Of a stretch of 64,000 bases of DNA, positions 8,032 to 15,812 are shown in pieces. Each line of letters opens with the position of its first letter. The first letter of the stretch is position 1. Origin of the DNA: Streptomyces sp. WAC05374 (lineage in GTDB: Bacteria > Actinomycetota > Actinomycetes > Streptomycetales > Streptomycetaceae); contig NZ_SMNQ01000011.1 of the NCBI RefSeq assembly GCF_004353505.1, positions 62,001 through 126,000 on the forward strand, in the 5' to 3' direction. Both the position numbers and the translations under genes were made by a program. The notes beneath the pieces were generated by a model. That model did not search any database, was not told the DNA's origin, and saw only the letters and a program-made list of their open reading frames with translations.

Positions 8032-8712
8032 ATGAACCAGCAACTCGCGGGCTACGCCCCGACCCCCGTCGCGGCACGCATGGAGAACCACGGCCGCCAC
8101 ATGCTCAAGGTCGCCATGGCCTCGGGCCAGGACCTGTTCGCGCGCACCGGCTCCGTCGTCGCCTACGAGGGCTTCGTCCAGTACGAGCCGAACCCGCCCG
8201 CCGTCCGCCAGATCGCCTCCCAGTGGGTGACCGGCGAGGGCGCACCGGTCATGAAGTGCTCCGGTGACGGGCTGCTCTACCTCGCCGACTACGGCGCCGA
8301 CGTCGTCGTCATCAACCTCAACAACGACGCGCTGTCCGTCAACGGCACCAATGTGCTGGCCTTCGACGCGCACCTCCAGTGGGGCGCCGAGAGGGTCAAG
8401 GGCATGGCCAAGTTCGCCGGACAGGGACTGTGGAACGTCCAGTTCGCCGGAACCGGCTGGGTCGCCCTGACCTCGCGCGGCACCCCCATCGTCGTCGACT
8501 GCGGCCGGGGCGAGGACGAGACGTACGTCGACCCCGACGCGCTCGTCGCCTGGTCGCCGGCCCTGAAGGTGAAGGGCAAGCGCAGCTTCAAGGCCTCCTC
8601 CCTGATCGGGCGGGGCAGCGGGGAGGCGTACCAGATGGCCTTCTCCGGGCAGGGCATCGTCGTCGTACAGCCGAGCGAGGACAGCACCGACCGCCTGCGG
8701 ATCCGGGGCTGA
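8032..8712 (+). CDS. AIM24 family protein, copy 2
   Basis: 226 residues forming a single AIM24/TRAP-like beta domain: conserved LKVAMASGQDLFARTGSVVAY near the start, internal GTGWVALTSRG, and the closing GQGIVVVQPSE. Related in sequence and layout to the C-terminal domain of the preceding TerD fusion and to the next gene, pointing to tandem duplication followed by divergence. A GGGAGCCCG ribosome site lies before ATG 8032, 13 nt after the upstream stop. No signal peptide or transmembrane segment. Bacterial AIM24 proteins have no settled function. Confidence 0.88.
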   Translation: MNQQLAGYAPTPVAARMENHGRHMLKVAMASGQDLFARTGSVVAYEGFVQYEPNPPAVRQIASQWVTGEGAPVMKCSGDGLLYLADYGADVVVINLNNDALSVNGTNVLAFDAHLQWGAERVKGMAKFAGQGLWNVQFAGTGWVALTSRGTPIVVDCGRGEDETYVDPDALVAWSPALKVKGKRSFKASSLIGRGSGEAYQMAFSGQGIVVVQPSEDSTDRLRIRG

Positions 8713-8730
8713 GGGGGAGCGAGAAACACC

Positions 8731-9486
8731 ATGCAGAGCCCGCTTTTCAGCCACACCGAACAGCAGAGCCAGGAGCGGTACGTCGTCCAGAACCCGCAGC
8801 TCCTGCGGGTCACGCTCACCGGGCACGACGACGTCCTCGCCCGCAAGGGCGCCATGGTCGCGTACCAGGGGCTGATGGACTTCGACGGCGAGTACCAGAA
8901 CAACAACCAGCGCCGCGCCCGCGCCAACACCGGTGAGGGCCTGGACCTGATGCGCTGCTCCGGGCAGGGCACCGTCTACTTCGCCAACCTGGCCCAATAC
9001 ATCCACGTCGTGGACGTCGACCAGGAGGGCATGACCGTGGACAGCGCCTATGTGCTGGCGCTGGACTCCACGCTGCACACCGAGGTCATCGCGGTGGACA
9101 GCCAGTACGGCATCTCGGGGTCGGGCAAGTACCAGCTCAACATCTCCGGCCGGGGCAAGGTCGCCCTGATGACCTCGGGCCAGCCGCTGATGATGCAGGT
9201 CACCCCGGACAAGTACGTCAACGCCGACGCGGACGCGATCGTCGCCTGGTCGTCGTCGCTGCGCGTGCAGATGCAGGCGCAGACCCACTCGTCCAACGTC
9301 CGCCGCCGGCGCGGCTCCACCGGCGAGGGCTGGGAACTGAGCTTCCTGGGCGAGGGCTTCGCGCTCGTCCAGCCCAGCGAGGTCATGCCGCCGCAGAACG
9401 CCCAGATCGGGCAGGGCGTGGGGGCGCAGTTCGGCGTCGGCCAGCACGGCGCGCACGCCCAGAACCAGAACAACGCCTGGAACTGA
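8731..9486 (+). CDS. AIM24 family protein, copy 3
   Basis: 251 residues with the same AIM24 fold: LLRVTLTGHDDVLARKGAMV at the start, YQLNISGRGKVALMTSG centrally, EGFALVQPSE at the end. It has an extra Gln/Asn/Ala-rich tail of about 30 residues that the middle paralogue lacks. GGGGAG lies upstream of ATG 8731. Last gene of the TerD-AIM24 cluster, closed by the large hairpin at 9494-9537. The three AIM24 domains could assemble together, but nothing in the DNA proves it. Confidence 0.87.
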   Translation: MQSPLFSHTEQQSQERYVVQNPQLLRVTLTGHDDVLARKGAMVAYQGLMDFDGEYQNNNQRRARANTGEGLDLMRCSGQGTVYFANLAQYIHVVDVDQEGMTVDSAYVLALDSTLHTEVIAVDSQYGISGSGKYQLNISGRGKVALMTSGQPLMMQVTPDKYVNADADAIVAWSSSLRVQMQAQTHSSNVRRRRGSTGEGWELSFLGEGFALVQPSEVMPPQNAQIGQGVGAQFGVGQHGAHAQNQNNAWN

Positions 9487-9493
9487 CGCGACA

Positions 9494-9537
9494 CACGGGT
9501 AAGGGGCGGTCACCACGGTGACCGCCCCTTACCCGTG
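9494..9537. terminator. Bidirectional terminator, 21-bp stem
   Basis: Perfect 21-bp inverted repeat (9494-9514 with 9517-9537) with a 2-nt apex between the convergent AIM24 and Nudix genes. Strong enough to serve both directions. Confidence 0.75.
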
Positions 9538-9558
9538 CCCCTGAATCGCGCGCCGGTC

Positions 9559-10089
9559 CTAGAGCGCCGCGCGGGCCGCCTCGGCCAGCCGGACGACCGA
9601 GGCGTCGGCCACGGCCGCCACCTCGTCGTAACCGAACCACCGCAGGTCCAGCGACTCGTCGCTGATCGCCTCCACCGCGTCCGGCGGCGCGACCGCCAGA
9701 TACTGCACGTCCAGGTGCCAGTGGCAGGGAGCCGGGATCGGGTGCCGGTCCAGCCGGACCGGGCCGCCCGCCATCAGCGTCAGCCCGGGGATCCCGGACT
9801 CCTCCGTGGCCTCCCGCAGCGCGGCGGCGGCGACCGTCTCGTCCCCGGGCTCGCAGTGGCCGCCCATCTGGAGCCACATGCCCAGCTTCTTGTGCAGGGT
9901 GAGCAGGACCCGCCCCCGTGACGGGTCCACCACCAGCGCGCTGGCCGTCAGGTGCCCGGCCCCGCACGCCTTCCACATCCCGTCCGGGTGGGCCGACAGG
10001 TGGTCCAGGTAGACCTGGCGCAGCTCCGCCTGGTCCCCGGACCCTTCGTACGCCTTCAGTACCAGGACGGCGTCATCGTGCAGGGTCAC
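9559..10089 (-). CDS. Nudix hydrolase
   Basis: 176 residues. A complete Nudix box runs from GGHCEPGDET to REATEESGI (about residues 86-109), matching Gx5Ex7REUxEExGU, so divalent-metal-dependent hydrolysis of a nucleoside-diphosphate-linked substrate is expected. The C-terminal WFGYDEV is common in such proteins. Its ATG overlaps the stop of the upstream metalloprotease-like gene by 4 nt (ATGA), so the two are translationally coupled. The substrate cannot be read from the sequence. Confidence 0.9.
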   Translation of the reverse strand: MTLHDDAVLVLKAYEGSGDQAELRQVYLDHLSAHPDGMWKACGAGHLTASALVVDPSRGRVLLTLHKKLGMWLQMGGHCEPGDETVAAAALREATEESGIPGLTLMAGGPVRLDRHPIPAPCHWHLDVQYLAVAPPDAVEAISDESLDLRWFGYDEVAAVADASVVRLAEAARAAL

Positions 10090-11528
10090 TTGTCGGAGTC
10101 GTCCTCACGCGTGCCGTCCTCGCCCTTGCCGCCCTGGCCCGTGCCGCCCTCGCCCTGGGCGCGGCCGTCCCGGCCGGCGGCCTCGCCGAGCATCTTGTCG
10201 AGCTCGGAGAAGTCCAGGTGCTCGCGGTGGACGAAGCCGTCCGGGTCGTCCAGGTCGGACGCCGTCGGCAGCATGTCCGGGTGCTCCCACAGGCCGTCGC
10301 GGCCGTCGACACCCCGCGCGTCCGTGAGCGACGCCCACAGCCGGGCGGCGTCGCGCAGCCGGCGGGGCCGCAGCTCCAGACCGATCAGCGTGGCGAACGT
10401 CTGCTCGGCCGGACCGCCCGAGGCGCGGCGGCGGCGCAGCGTCTCGCGCAGCGCGTCGGCGGACGTCAGACGGGTCCTGGCGGCCTCGTGGACCACCGCG
10501 TCGACCCAGCCCTCGACCAGCGCCAGAGCCGTCTCCAGACGGGCCAGGGCGGCCTTCTGCTCCGGGGTGTCCTCCGGCTGGAACATGCCCTGCTGGAGGG
10601 CTTCCTGCAACTGCTCCGGGTTGGACGGGTCGAGCCCGCCGACCGCGTCCTCCAGCTTGCCGGTGTCGACCTTGATCCCGCGGGCGTACCCCTCGACCGC
10701 GCCGAACAGGTGCGAGCGCAGCCACGGCACGTGGGCGAAGAGCCGCTGGTGGGCGGCCTCGCGCAGCGCCAGGTACAGCCGGACCTCGTCCTGCGGCACG
10801 CCCAGGTCCTTGCCGAACGCCGCCACGTTCAGCGGCAGCAGCGCGGCCTTGCCGGCCGGCCCCAGGGGCAGCCCGACATCGGTCGAACCGACCACCTCGC
10901 CGGCCAGGACGCCCACGGCCTGGCCGATCTGCTGGCCGAACATGGCGCCGCCCATGGAACGCATCATGCCGATCAGCGGGCCCGCCATGGCCTGCATCTC
11001 CTCGGGCAGGACGTCGCCCATCGCCGCGCCGACCCGCTCGGCGACCGGGTCCACGAGCTGCTGCCAGGCCGGCAGCGTCGCCTCGACCCACTCCGCGCGG
11101 CTCCACGCCACGGCGGTGCTCGCCCCCGAGGGCAGGGACGTCACGCCGTCCAGCCACAGGTCGGCGAGGCGCACGGCCTCCTCGACCGCCGCCCGCTCGG
11201 CCGGGCCCACGCTGGCGTCCTTGGTGCCGTCGGACGTGCCCTGCGAGACCGTCTGGCGGGCGATCTGCTTGGCCATGTCCCAGTTGACCGGACCGCCCTC
11301 ATAGCTCAGCATCTGTCCGAGCTGCTGGAAGGCCGCGCCCAGGTCCGCGGGGTTCAGCGAACCGAACATCGCGGCGAACGGGTTGTCCCCGCCGCCCGGC
11401 ATGCCGCCGAACCCGAAGGGGTTCCCACCGGCACCCTTGCCACCTTCGGCGGGTCCCTTCTTCTTGCCTTCGTCGCCGTCCTCCGGCTCCTCCGGCGGAA
11501 GGCCGAATCCGAATGGGGTGTCACTCAC
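10086..11528 (-). CDS. Zinc-dependent metalloprotease-like hydrolase (DUF2342)
   Basis: 480 residues. It starts with a Gly/Pro/Lys-rich disordered segment (about 1-55). The family core follows, with the conserved REAAHQRLFAHVPWL segment (putative metal-site helix) and GxxxGxxxG-like helices at about 180-220. The C-terminal tail is acidic and Gly-rich. Members are annotated as zinc metalloproteases or F420-associated hydrolases; activity is unproven. GTG 11528 is chosen because it gives the standard MSDTPFGFG start; the open frame continues upstream to 12134 but runs into the divergent epimerase gene. Coupled to the Nudix gene by ATGA. The 190-bp gap at 11529-11718 holds both divergent promoters. 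Confidence 0.85.
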   Translation of the reverse strand: MSDTPFGFGLPPEEPEDGDEGKKKGPAEGGKGAGGNPFGFGGMPGGGDNPFAAMFGSLNPADLGAAFQQLGQMLSYEGGPVNWDMAKQIARQTVSQGTSDGTKDASVGPAERAAVEEAVRLADLWLDGVTSLPSGASTAVAWSRAEWVEATLPAWQQLVDPVAERVGAAMGDVLPEEMQAMAGPLIGMMRSMGGAMFGQQIGQAVGVLAGEVVGSTDVGLPLGPAGKAALLPLNVAAFGKDLGVPQDEVRLYLALREAAHQRLFAHVPWLRSHLFGAVEGYARGIKVDTGKLEDAVGGLDPSNPEQLQEALQQGMFQPEDTPEQKAALARLETALALVEGWVDAVVHEAARTRLTSADALRETLRRRRASGGPAEQTFATLIGLELRPRRLRDAARLWASLTDARGVDGRDGLWEHPDMLPTASDLDDPDGFVHREHLDFSELDKMLGEAAGRDGRAQGEGGTGQGGKGEDGTREDDSDK

Positions 11529-11718
11529 GGGGTTCCTCGGCTCGTAGGGCCGCCGGCTTCCTGCCGGCGGCGGCTGCCCGACAACACCACCAGCGTAGAC
11601 ATCCGAGCCGGATGTGGGCTCGGTGCTCCACCGGCTCATGGCCTGCGGCAGGATGGACGCCACCTGGTACGTACGCGTCATACACGTACGTACTGAAGAC
11701 AACCGCTGGAGACGCCCG

Positions 11719-12849
11719 GTGAGTTCCCCAGATCCGCAGGTTCCCGCAGAGCGCGGCGCCGAAGTTCGCCAGAGGCGAAACAACTCAACCCAGTCCGGCC
11801 GCGGCCCCGTCGTCGCGGTCACCGGTGCCGCGTCCGGCGTCGGAGACCTGCTCACCCGGCGCCTCGCCGCGTCCGAGGAGGTCAAGCAGGTCATCGCCAT
11901 CGACGAGCGCCGTGGCGAGGTCTCCGAGGCGCAGTGGCACATCCTCGACGTGCGGGACCCCGCCATCGCCGAGAAGCTGCGCGGTGCCGACGTCGTCGTG
12001 CACCTGGCGCTCGACCTCGACCTGGAGACCGACGCGGCCGCCCGTACGGCGTACAACGTGCGCGGTACGCAGACGGTGCTGACCGCCGCGGCCGCGGCGG
12101 GCGTCCACCGGGTCGTCCTGTGCACCTCCGCCATGGTCTACGGCGCGCTGCCCGACAACGACATCCCGCTCTCCGAGGACGCCGAGCTGCGGGCGACCGC
12201 CGAGGCCACCGGTGTGGGCGACCTGCTGGAGATCGAACGCCTGGCCCGCCGGGCGCCCCGCGCGCACCCCGGCCTGAACGTCACCGTCGTGCGCCCCGCC
12301 GTCCTGGTGGGCGGGACGGACACGGCGCTGACGCGGTACTTCGAGTCGCCCCGGCTGCTGGTGGTCGCCGGATCGCGTCCGGCCTGGCAGTTCTGCCACG
12401 TCGAGGACCTGGTCAGCGCGCTGGAGTACGCGGCGCTGGAGAAGGTGGAGGGCGAGTTCGCGGTCGGCTGCGACGGCTGGCTGGAGCAGGAGGAGGTCGA
12501 GGAGCTGAGCGGCATCCGCCGCATGGAGCTGCCGTCGGCCGTGGCCCTGGGGGCGGCCGCCCGGCTGCACCGCATCGGCCTCACTCCGTCACCGGCGGGC
12601 GACCTCGCGTACACCATGCATCCGTGGGTGGTCAGCGTCGGACGGCTGCACGACGCGGGCTGGCGGCCGGGGTGGACCAACGAGGAGGTCCTCGCCGCGC
12701 TCCTGGAGGAGGTGGAGGGCCGCCACACGGTCGCCGGCCGCCGCCTCGGCCGCAAGGACGCCACGGCCGCCGGGGCCGCGGGCGCGACGGTGGCCCTGCT
12801 GGGCACCGCGGCCCTCGTACGCCGGGCACGCAAGCGCCGCGGCCTGTGA
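11719..12849 (+). CDS. NAD-dependent epimerase/dehydratase (extended SDR)
   Basis: 376 residues. After about 28 disordered residues comes a Rossmann glycine motif GAASGVGD (about 36-43), then DVRD, the CTSAMVYG active-site region (about 138) and the substrate-domain segment VVRPAVLVGG. The Tyr of an YxxxK dyad is present but the Lys is not obvious, so catalysis may be atypical. The C-terminus ends with a hydrophobic Ala/Gly helix and an Arg/Lys-rich tail, possibly a membrane anchor. GTG 11719 has GGAGACGCCCG upstream. Sugar-nucleotide or steroid-like substrates are both possible. Confidence 0.83.
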   Translation: MSSPDPQVPAERGAEVRQRRNNSTQSGRGPVVAVTGAASGVGDLLTRRLAASEEVKQVIAIDERRGEVSEAQWHILDVRDPAIAEKLRGADVVVHLALDLDLETDAAARTAYNVRGTQTVLTAAAAAGVHRVVLCTSAMVYGALPDNDIPLSEDAELRATAEATGVGDLLEIERLARRAPRAHPGLNVTVVRPAVLVGGTDTALTRYFESPRLLVVAGSRPAWQFCHVEDLVSALEYAALEKVEGEFAVGCDGWLEQEEVEELSGIRRMELPSAVALGAAARLHRIGLTPSPAGDLAYTMHPWVVSVGRLHDAGWRPGWTNEEVLAALLEEVEGRHTVAGRRLGRKDATAAGAAGATVALLGTAALVRRARKRRGL

Positions 12850-13030
12850 CCGCCCCGGGCCGGCCGGGCCCGCACCGGTGACGGGCCGCGGAGCCGCCCA
12901 CGGGGGCCGTGGGCGCCGCAGCCCGTGGAAGCCGGTGCGGCGGGTGCTGTAGGAGGCTCCAACGCGCGCGTGGCCGGGCAGGTCGAAAACGCTATTCCGC
13001 GATGTCAGTCCCGTGCGGCACGATGGCCGC

Positions 13031-13492
13031 ATGGCACCCACGTACGACCACCCCGGCGAGCGCGCGGCGGCGGACCCGATCCGGCTGCTGGCGATCCGTG
13101 ACACCCCGCTCTCCCTCGACGAGGTCTTCCGCGCCGTCGGCGACGACGCGGCCGGTGGCACCGCCCTGTTCGTGGGCACCGTGCGCAACCATGACGGCGG
13201 CGCCGACGTCGACGCCCTCGGGTACTCCCGCCACCCCACGGCCGAGGCCGAGCTGCGCCGCGTCGCGGAGAAGGTCGTCGCCGACTACCCCGTACGCGCC
13301 CTCGCCGCCGTGCACCGGGTGGGCGACCTGACCGTCGGCGACCTGGCCGTGGTCGTCGCCGTGTCGTGCCCGCACCGCGCGGAGGCCTTCGAGGCGTGCC
13401 GGAAGCTGATCGACGACCTCAAGCACGAGGTGCCGATCTGGAAGCACCAGCGCTTCTCCGACGGCACAGAGGAGTGGGTCGGCGCCTGCTGA
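13031..13492 (+). CDS. moaE: Molybdopterin synthase catalytic subunit MoaE
   Basis: 153 residues. Diagnostic segments are FVGTVRNHDGG (about 45-55), the substrate-pocket stretch HRAEAFEAC and the C-terminal EVPIWKHQRFSDG with the catalytic-region lysine, ending WVGAC. MoaE with thiocarboxylated MoaD inserts sulfur into precursor Z to form molybdopterin. No moaD lies next to it in the window, so the partner must be encoded elsewhere. ATG 13031 has no Shine-Dalgarno but follows CACGAT by 6 nt, suggesting a leaderless start. Confidence 0.92.
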   Translation: MAPTYDHPGERAAADPIRLLAIRDTPLSLDEVFRAVGDDAAGGTALFVGTVRNHDGGADVDALGYSRHPTAEAELRRVAEKVVADYPVRALAAVHRVGDLTVGDLAVVVAVSCPHRAEAFEACRKLIDDLKHEVPIWKHQRFSDGTEEWVGAC

Positions 13493-13516
13493 GCTTCAAG
13501 CACGTGTAGTGAGGGT

Positions 13517-13538
13517 CCCCCCGGACGGAGTCCGGGGG
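13517..13538 (+). terminator. Terminator after moaE
   Basis: CCCCCGGAC / GTCCGGGGG 9-bp stem with a 3-nt loop, 25 nt after the moaE stop. Confidence 0.5.
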
Positions 13539-13681
13539 AGGGGCGGCGCCCGCCGACCGGATCCGTACGGTGGCCAAGCGTCCGATTTGCGTAACCCGAC
13601 CCCTGGCGTGAGCGTTGAACCGGCGGATGGTTAATCTGCTGATCAGTCAGTGCGTTGTGATCATGGGGACGGGAGGTCGCG

Positions 13682-13852
13682 ATGGCAGTTCTCGCCTGGT
13701 TGCTGATTCCGCTCTTCGCCGCCATCGGTGCTGCGATATGGGGAAGCTGGGCCTCACGCGACCGGACCACCGGTGACGTGGCCGAACTGGCGGGCTACGC
13801 GCGCTTCCGCGAGGTCATGGAGAGGTCCCACTCGGGCAGCGGTACGGCCTGA
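13682..13852 (+). CDS. Small single-pass membrane protein, 56 aa
   Basis: 56 codons with a strong GGGAGG ribosome site 6-7 nt before ATG 13682. Residues 2-24 form one hydrophobic helix (LAWLLIPLFAAIGAAIWGSW) followed by a charged cytoplasmic tail (ASRDRTTGDVAEL). Codon use is GC3-rich, as in real genes here. It lies just upstream of the PDZ-Lon protease on the same strand. Function unknown; a membrane-bound accessory or substrate of that protease is a guess. Confidence 0.72.
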   Translation: MAVLAWLLIPLFAAIGAAIWGSWASRDRTTGDVAELAGYARFREVMERSHSGSGTA

Positions 13853-13926
13853 CCGGCTCTCCGCGCCGCCCCCGTACGGACCGGCCCCGGGGGTGCACGG
13901 ACACACGCGTCCCGTACTGTCGTTCC

Positions 13927-15015
13927 ATGCCCCGCCGCACCGCGACGATGCTCGCCTCCACCCTCGTCCTCATCGCGCTGCTCTGCGCAGGCGTGTTCTT
14001 CCGGGTGCCCTACGCGGAGATGAGCCCGGGACCGACGGTCAACACGCTCGGCGAGGCCGACGGCGAGCCGGTGCTCCAGATCTCCGGCCACAAGACCTAC
14101 CCGACGACCGGGCACCTCAATATGACGACGGTCCGGGTCACCGGTGCGGACTACCGGATGAACCTGGTCGAGGCGGTGTACGGCTGGATCGCCCACGACA
14201 GCGTCGTGGTGCCGCACGAGACGCTCTACCCGAACGGCAAGACCGAGGAGGAGTCGACCCAGGAGAACGCCGAGGAGTTCAGCCAGTCCCAGGAGAGCGC
14301 GAAGGTCGCCGCCCTCGGACAGCTCGGCATCCCCGTCGCGTCCCGCGTGGTCGTCTCCTCCGTCCAGAAGGACAGCCCCGCCGAGGGCACGCTGCACGCG
14401 GGTGACGTGATCAAGGCCGTGGACGGTACGCCGGTCAAGGAGCCGCAGGACGTCGCGAAGCTCGTCACCAGGCACAAGCCGAAGGAGGACGTGGTCTTCA
14501 CCATCGTCCCGGCGAAGGACGCGGCCGCCGCCGAGAAGGCGGGCCGGGAGCCCACCACGACCGAGCGGGTCACCCTCACCACCAAGACGTCCGACGAGGG
14601 CGACCGGGCGATCGTCGGCATCCAGGCGGGGACCGATCACACGTTCCCGTTCACCGTCGACATCAAGCTCGCCGATGTGGGCGGCCCCAGCGCGGGCCTG
14701 ATGTTCTCCCTCGGCATCGTCGACAAGCTGACCCCGGGCGACCTGACCGGCGGCAGGTTCGTCGCGGGCACCGGGACGATCGACGACACAGGCAAGGTCG
14801 GCCCCATCGGCGGCATCGAGATGAAGCTGGTCGGCGCGCGGAACGCGGGCGCCAGGTACTTCCTGACGCCCGCCGACAACTGCGCGGCGGCTGCCTCCGA
14901 CACGCCCGACGGGCTCACCCTGATCAAGGTGGACACGATCAAGGACGCGGTCGCGTCCCTGGAGAAGGTCCGCAAGGGCGCCACCACCGGCCTGCCGAGC
15001 TGCGCGAAGGGCTGA
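13927..15015 (+). CDS. Membrane-anchored PDZ and Lon-type serine protease (YlbL-like)
   Basis: 362 residues. An N-terminal membrane anchor (about 8-25) is followed by an extracytoplasmic region with the family motif SPGPTVN, a PDZ domain (about 135-175, SPAEGTLHAGDVIKAVDG) and a C-terminal Lon protease domain with catalytic Ser in GGPSAGL (about 255) and Lys in GIEMKLVGA (about 300). The Ser-Lys dyad is intact. There is no AAA domain, so it is an ATP-independent cell-surface protease. In Bacillus the homologue acts in division control. ATG 13927 is preceded by TACTGT at exactly 6 nt, so it is probably leaderless. Confidence 0.9.
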   Translation: MPRRTATMLASTLVLIALLCAGVFFRVPYAEMSPGPTVNTLGEADGEPVLQISGHKTYPTTGHLNMTTVRVTGADYRMNLVEAVYGWIAHDSVVVPHETLYPNGKTEEESTQENAEEFSQSQESAKVAALGQLGIPVASRVVVSSVQKDSPAEGTLHAGDVIKAVDGTPVKEPQDVAKLVTRHKPKEDVVFTIVPAKDAAAAEKAGREPTTTERVTLTTKTSDEGDRAIVGIQAGTDHTFPFTVDIKLADVGGPSAGLMFSLGIVDKLTPGDLTGGRFVAGTGTIDDTGKVGPIGGIEMKLVGARNAGARYFLTPADNCAAAASDTPDGLTLIKVDTIKDAVASLEKVRKGATTGLPSCAKG

Positions 15016-15096
15016 CCCCGGGCCCCGGGGCCGTCCCGGCTCGCCCCGGACCACGGACCCGGCCTCGCACGGAGGCCCGGACCGTCGGGCGGTCGG

Positions 15097-15663
15097 TCAG
15101 TCGGACTCGAACGTCGCGGCCAGGGCCTCCGCGAGGCCCGGGACCAGGTCGGCGCCGGTGAGGACCTCCGTGGGGGAGTCCTTCTCGCGCAGCCGGAGCG
15201 CCGACTCGCGGGCCCCGTCGCGCAGGACGGCGACGGTCATGCGGACCTCCTGGCGGTCGGGGTGGGCGGCGACCCACTTGGCCAGGCCCGCCTCGTCGAG
15301 ACCCTCCGGGACGGAGGCCTCGGCGGACGGCGGCAGCATCAGCCGCTCCACGGTCAGCGCGCAGCCCGCCACGGCGTCGGGCCAGGCGATGGTGCCGAGG
15401 AACTCGTCGAGCGGCCGGCCGGCGGGGATCTCGTCCTGCTCGATCGGGGTGAGCGGGGCCGCCGCCTCGTCGGAGCCGAGGCCGAGCTGGGCGGCCAGGG
15501 CCGGCTCCTGGGAGCGCAGCCGTGCGGTGTCGACCAGGGCGAAGAGCCGGGCCGGCTGGTCCCAGCCGAGGCCGGACGCGTACTCGTCGATCTCGAGCAC
15601 CGCGCGGGTCAGCGGGCCGGCGGCCATCGGGGGACCTGAGGGAGAAACGTTGGACATGGGCAA
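15097..15663 (-). CDS. PPA1309 family protein
   Basis: 188 residues, a conserved actinobacterial family of unknown function. Recognised from the N-terminal ALTRAV/LEIDEYASGLGWDQPARLFALVDT-like region and the central EFLGTIAWPDAVAGCAL. No catalytic motif, signal peptide or membrane segment is seen. A near-perfect AAAGGAGG lies 7 nt before TTG 15663 but 13 nt before ATG 15657, so a TTG start is favoured by spacing while ATG gives the usual MSNVS. Divergent from the UPF0182 gene. Confidence 0.83.
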   Translation of the reverse strand: MPMSNVSPSGPPMAAGPLTRAVLEIDEYASGLGWDQPARLFALVDTARLRSQEPALAAQLGLGSDEAAAPLTPIEQDEIPAGRPLDEFLGTIAWPDAVAGCALTVERLMLPPSAEASVPEGLDEAGLAKWVAAHPDRQEVRMTVAVLRDGARESALRLREKDSPTEVLTGADLVPGLAEALAATFESD

Positions 15664-15812
15664 TATCCTGCCTCCTTTCGACCCCGGGTCGGGAACTAGG
15701 TAAAGCTTCAGTAAGTTGCATGAGTGGGCTCTACGATCGCTGGGCCTGCTTCACACGACTGCTTTACGACACCACTGCTTCACCACACGACCGCGAACTC
15801 GAGGGGCGCACG

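Noticed and set aside
9918..11696. 592-codon plus-strand open frame
   Set aside because: Mirror of the DUF2342 gene, which has a clear family and a good start; composition is Arg/Gly/Pro/Ala shadow.
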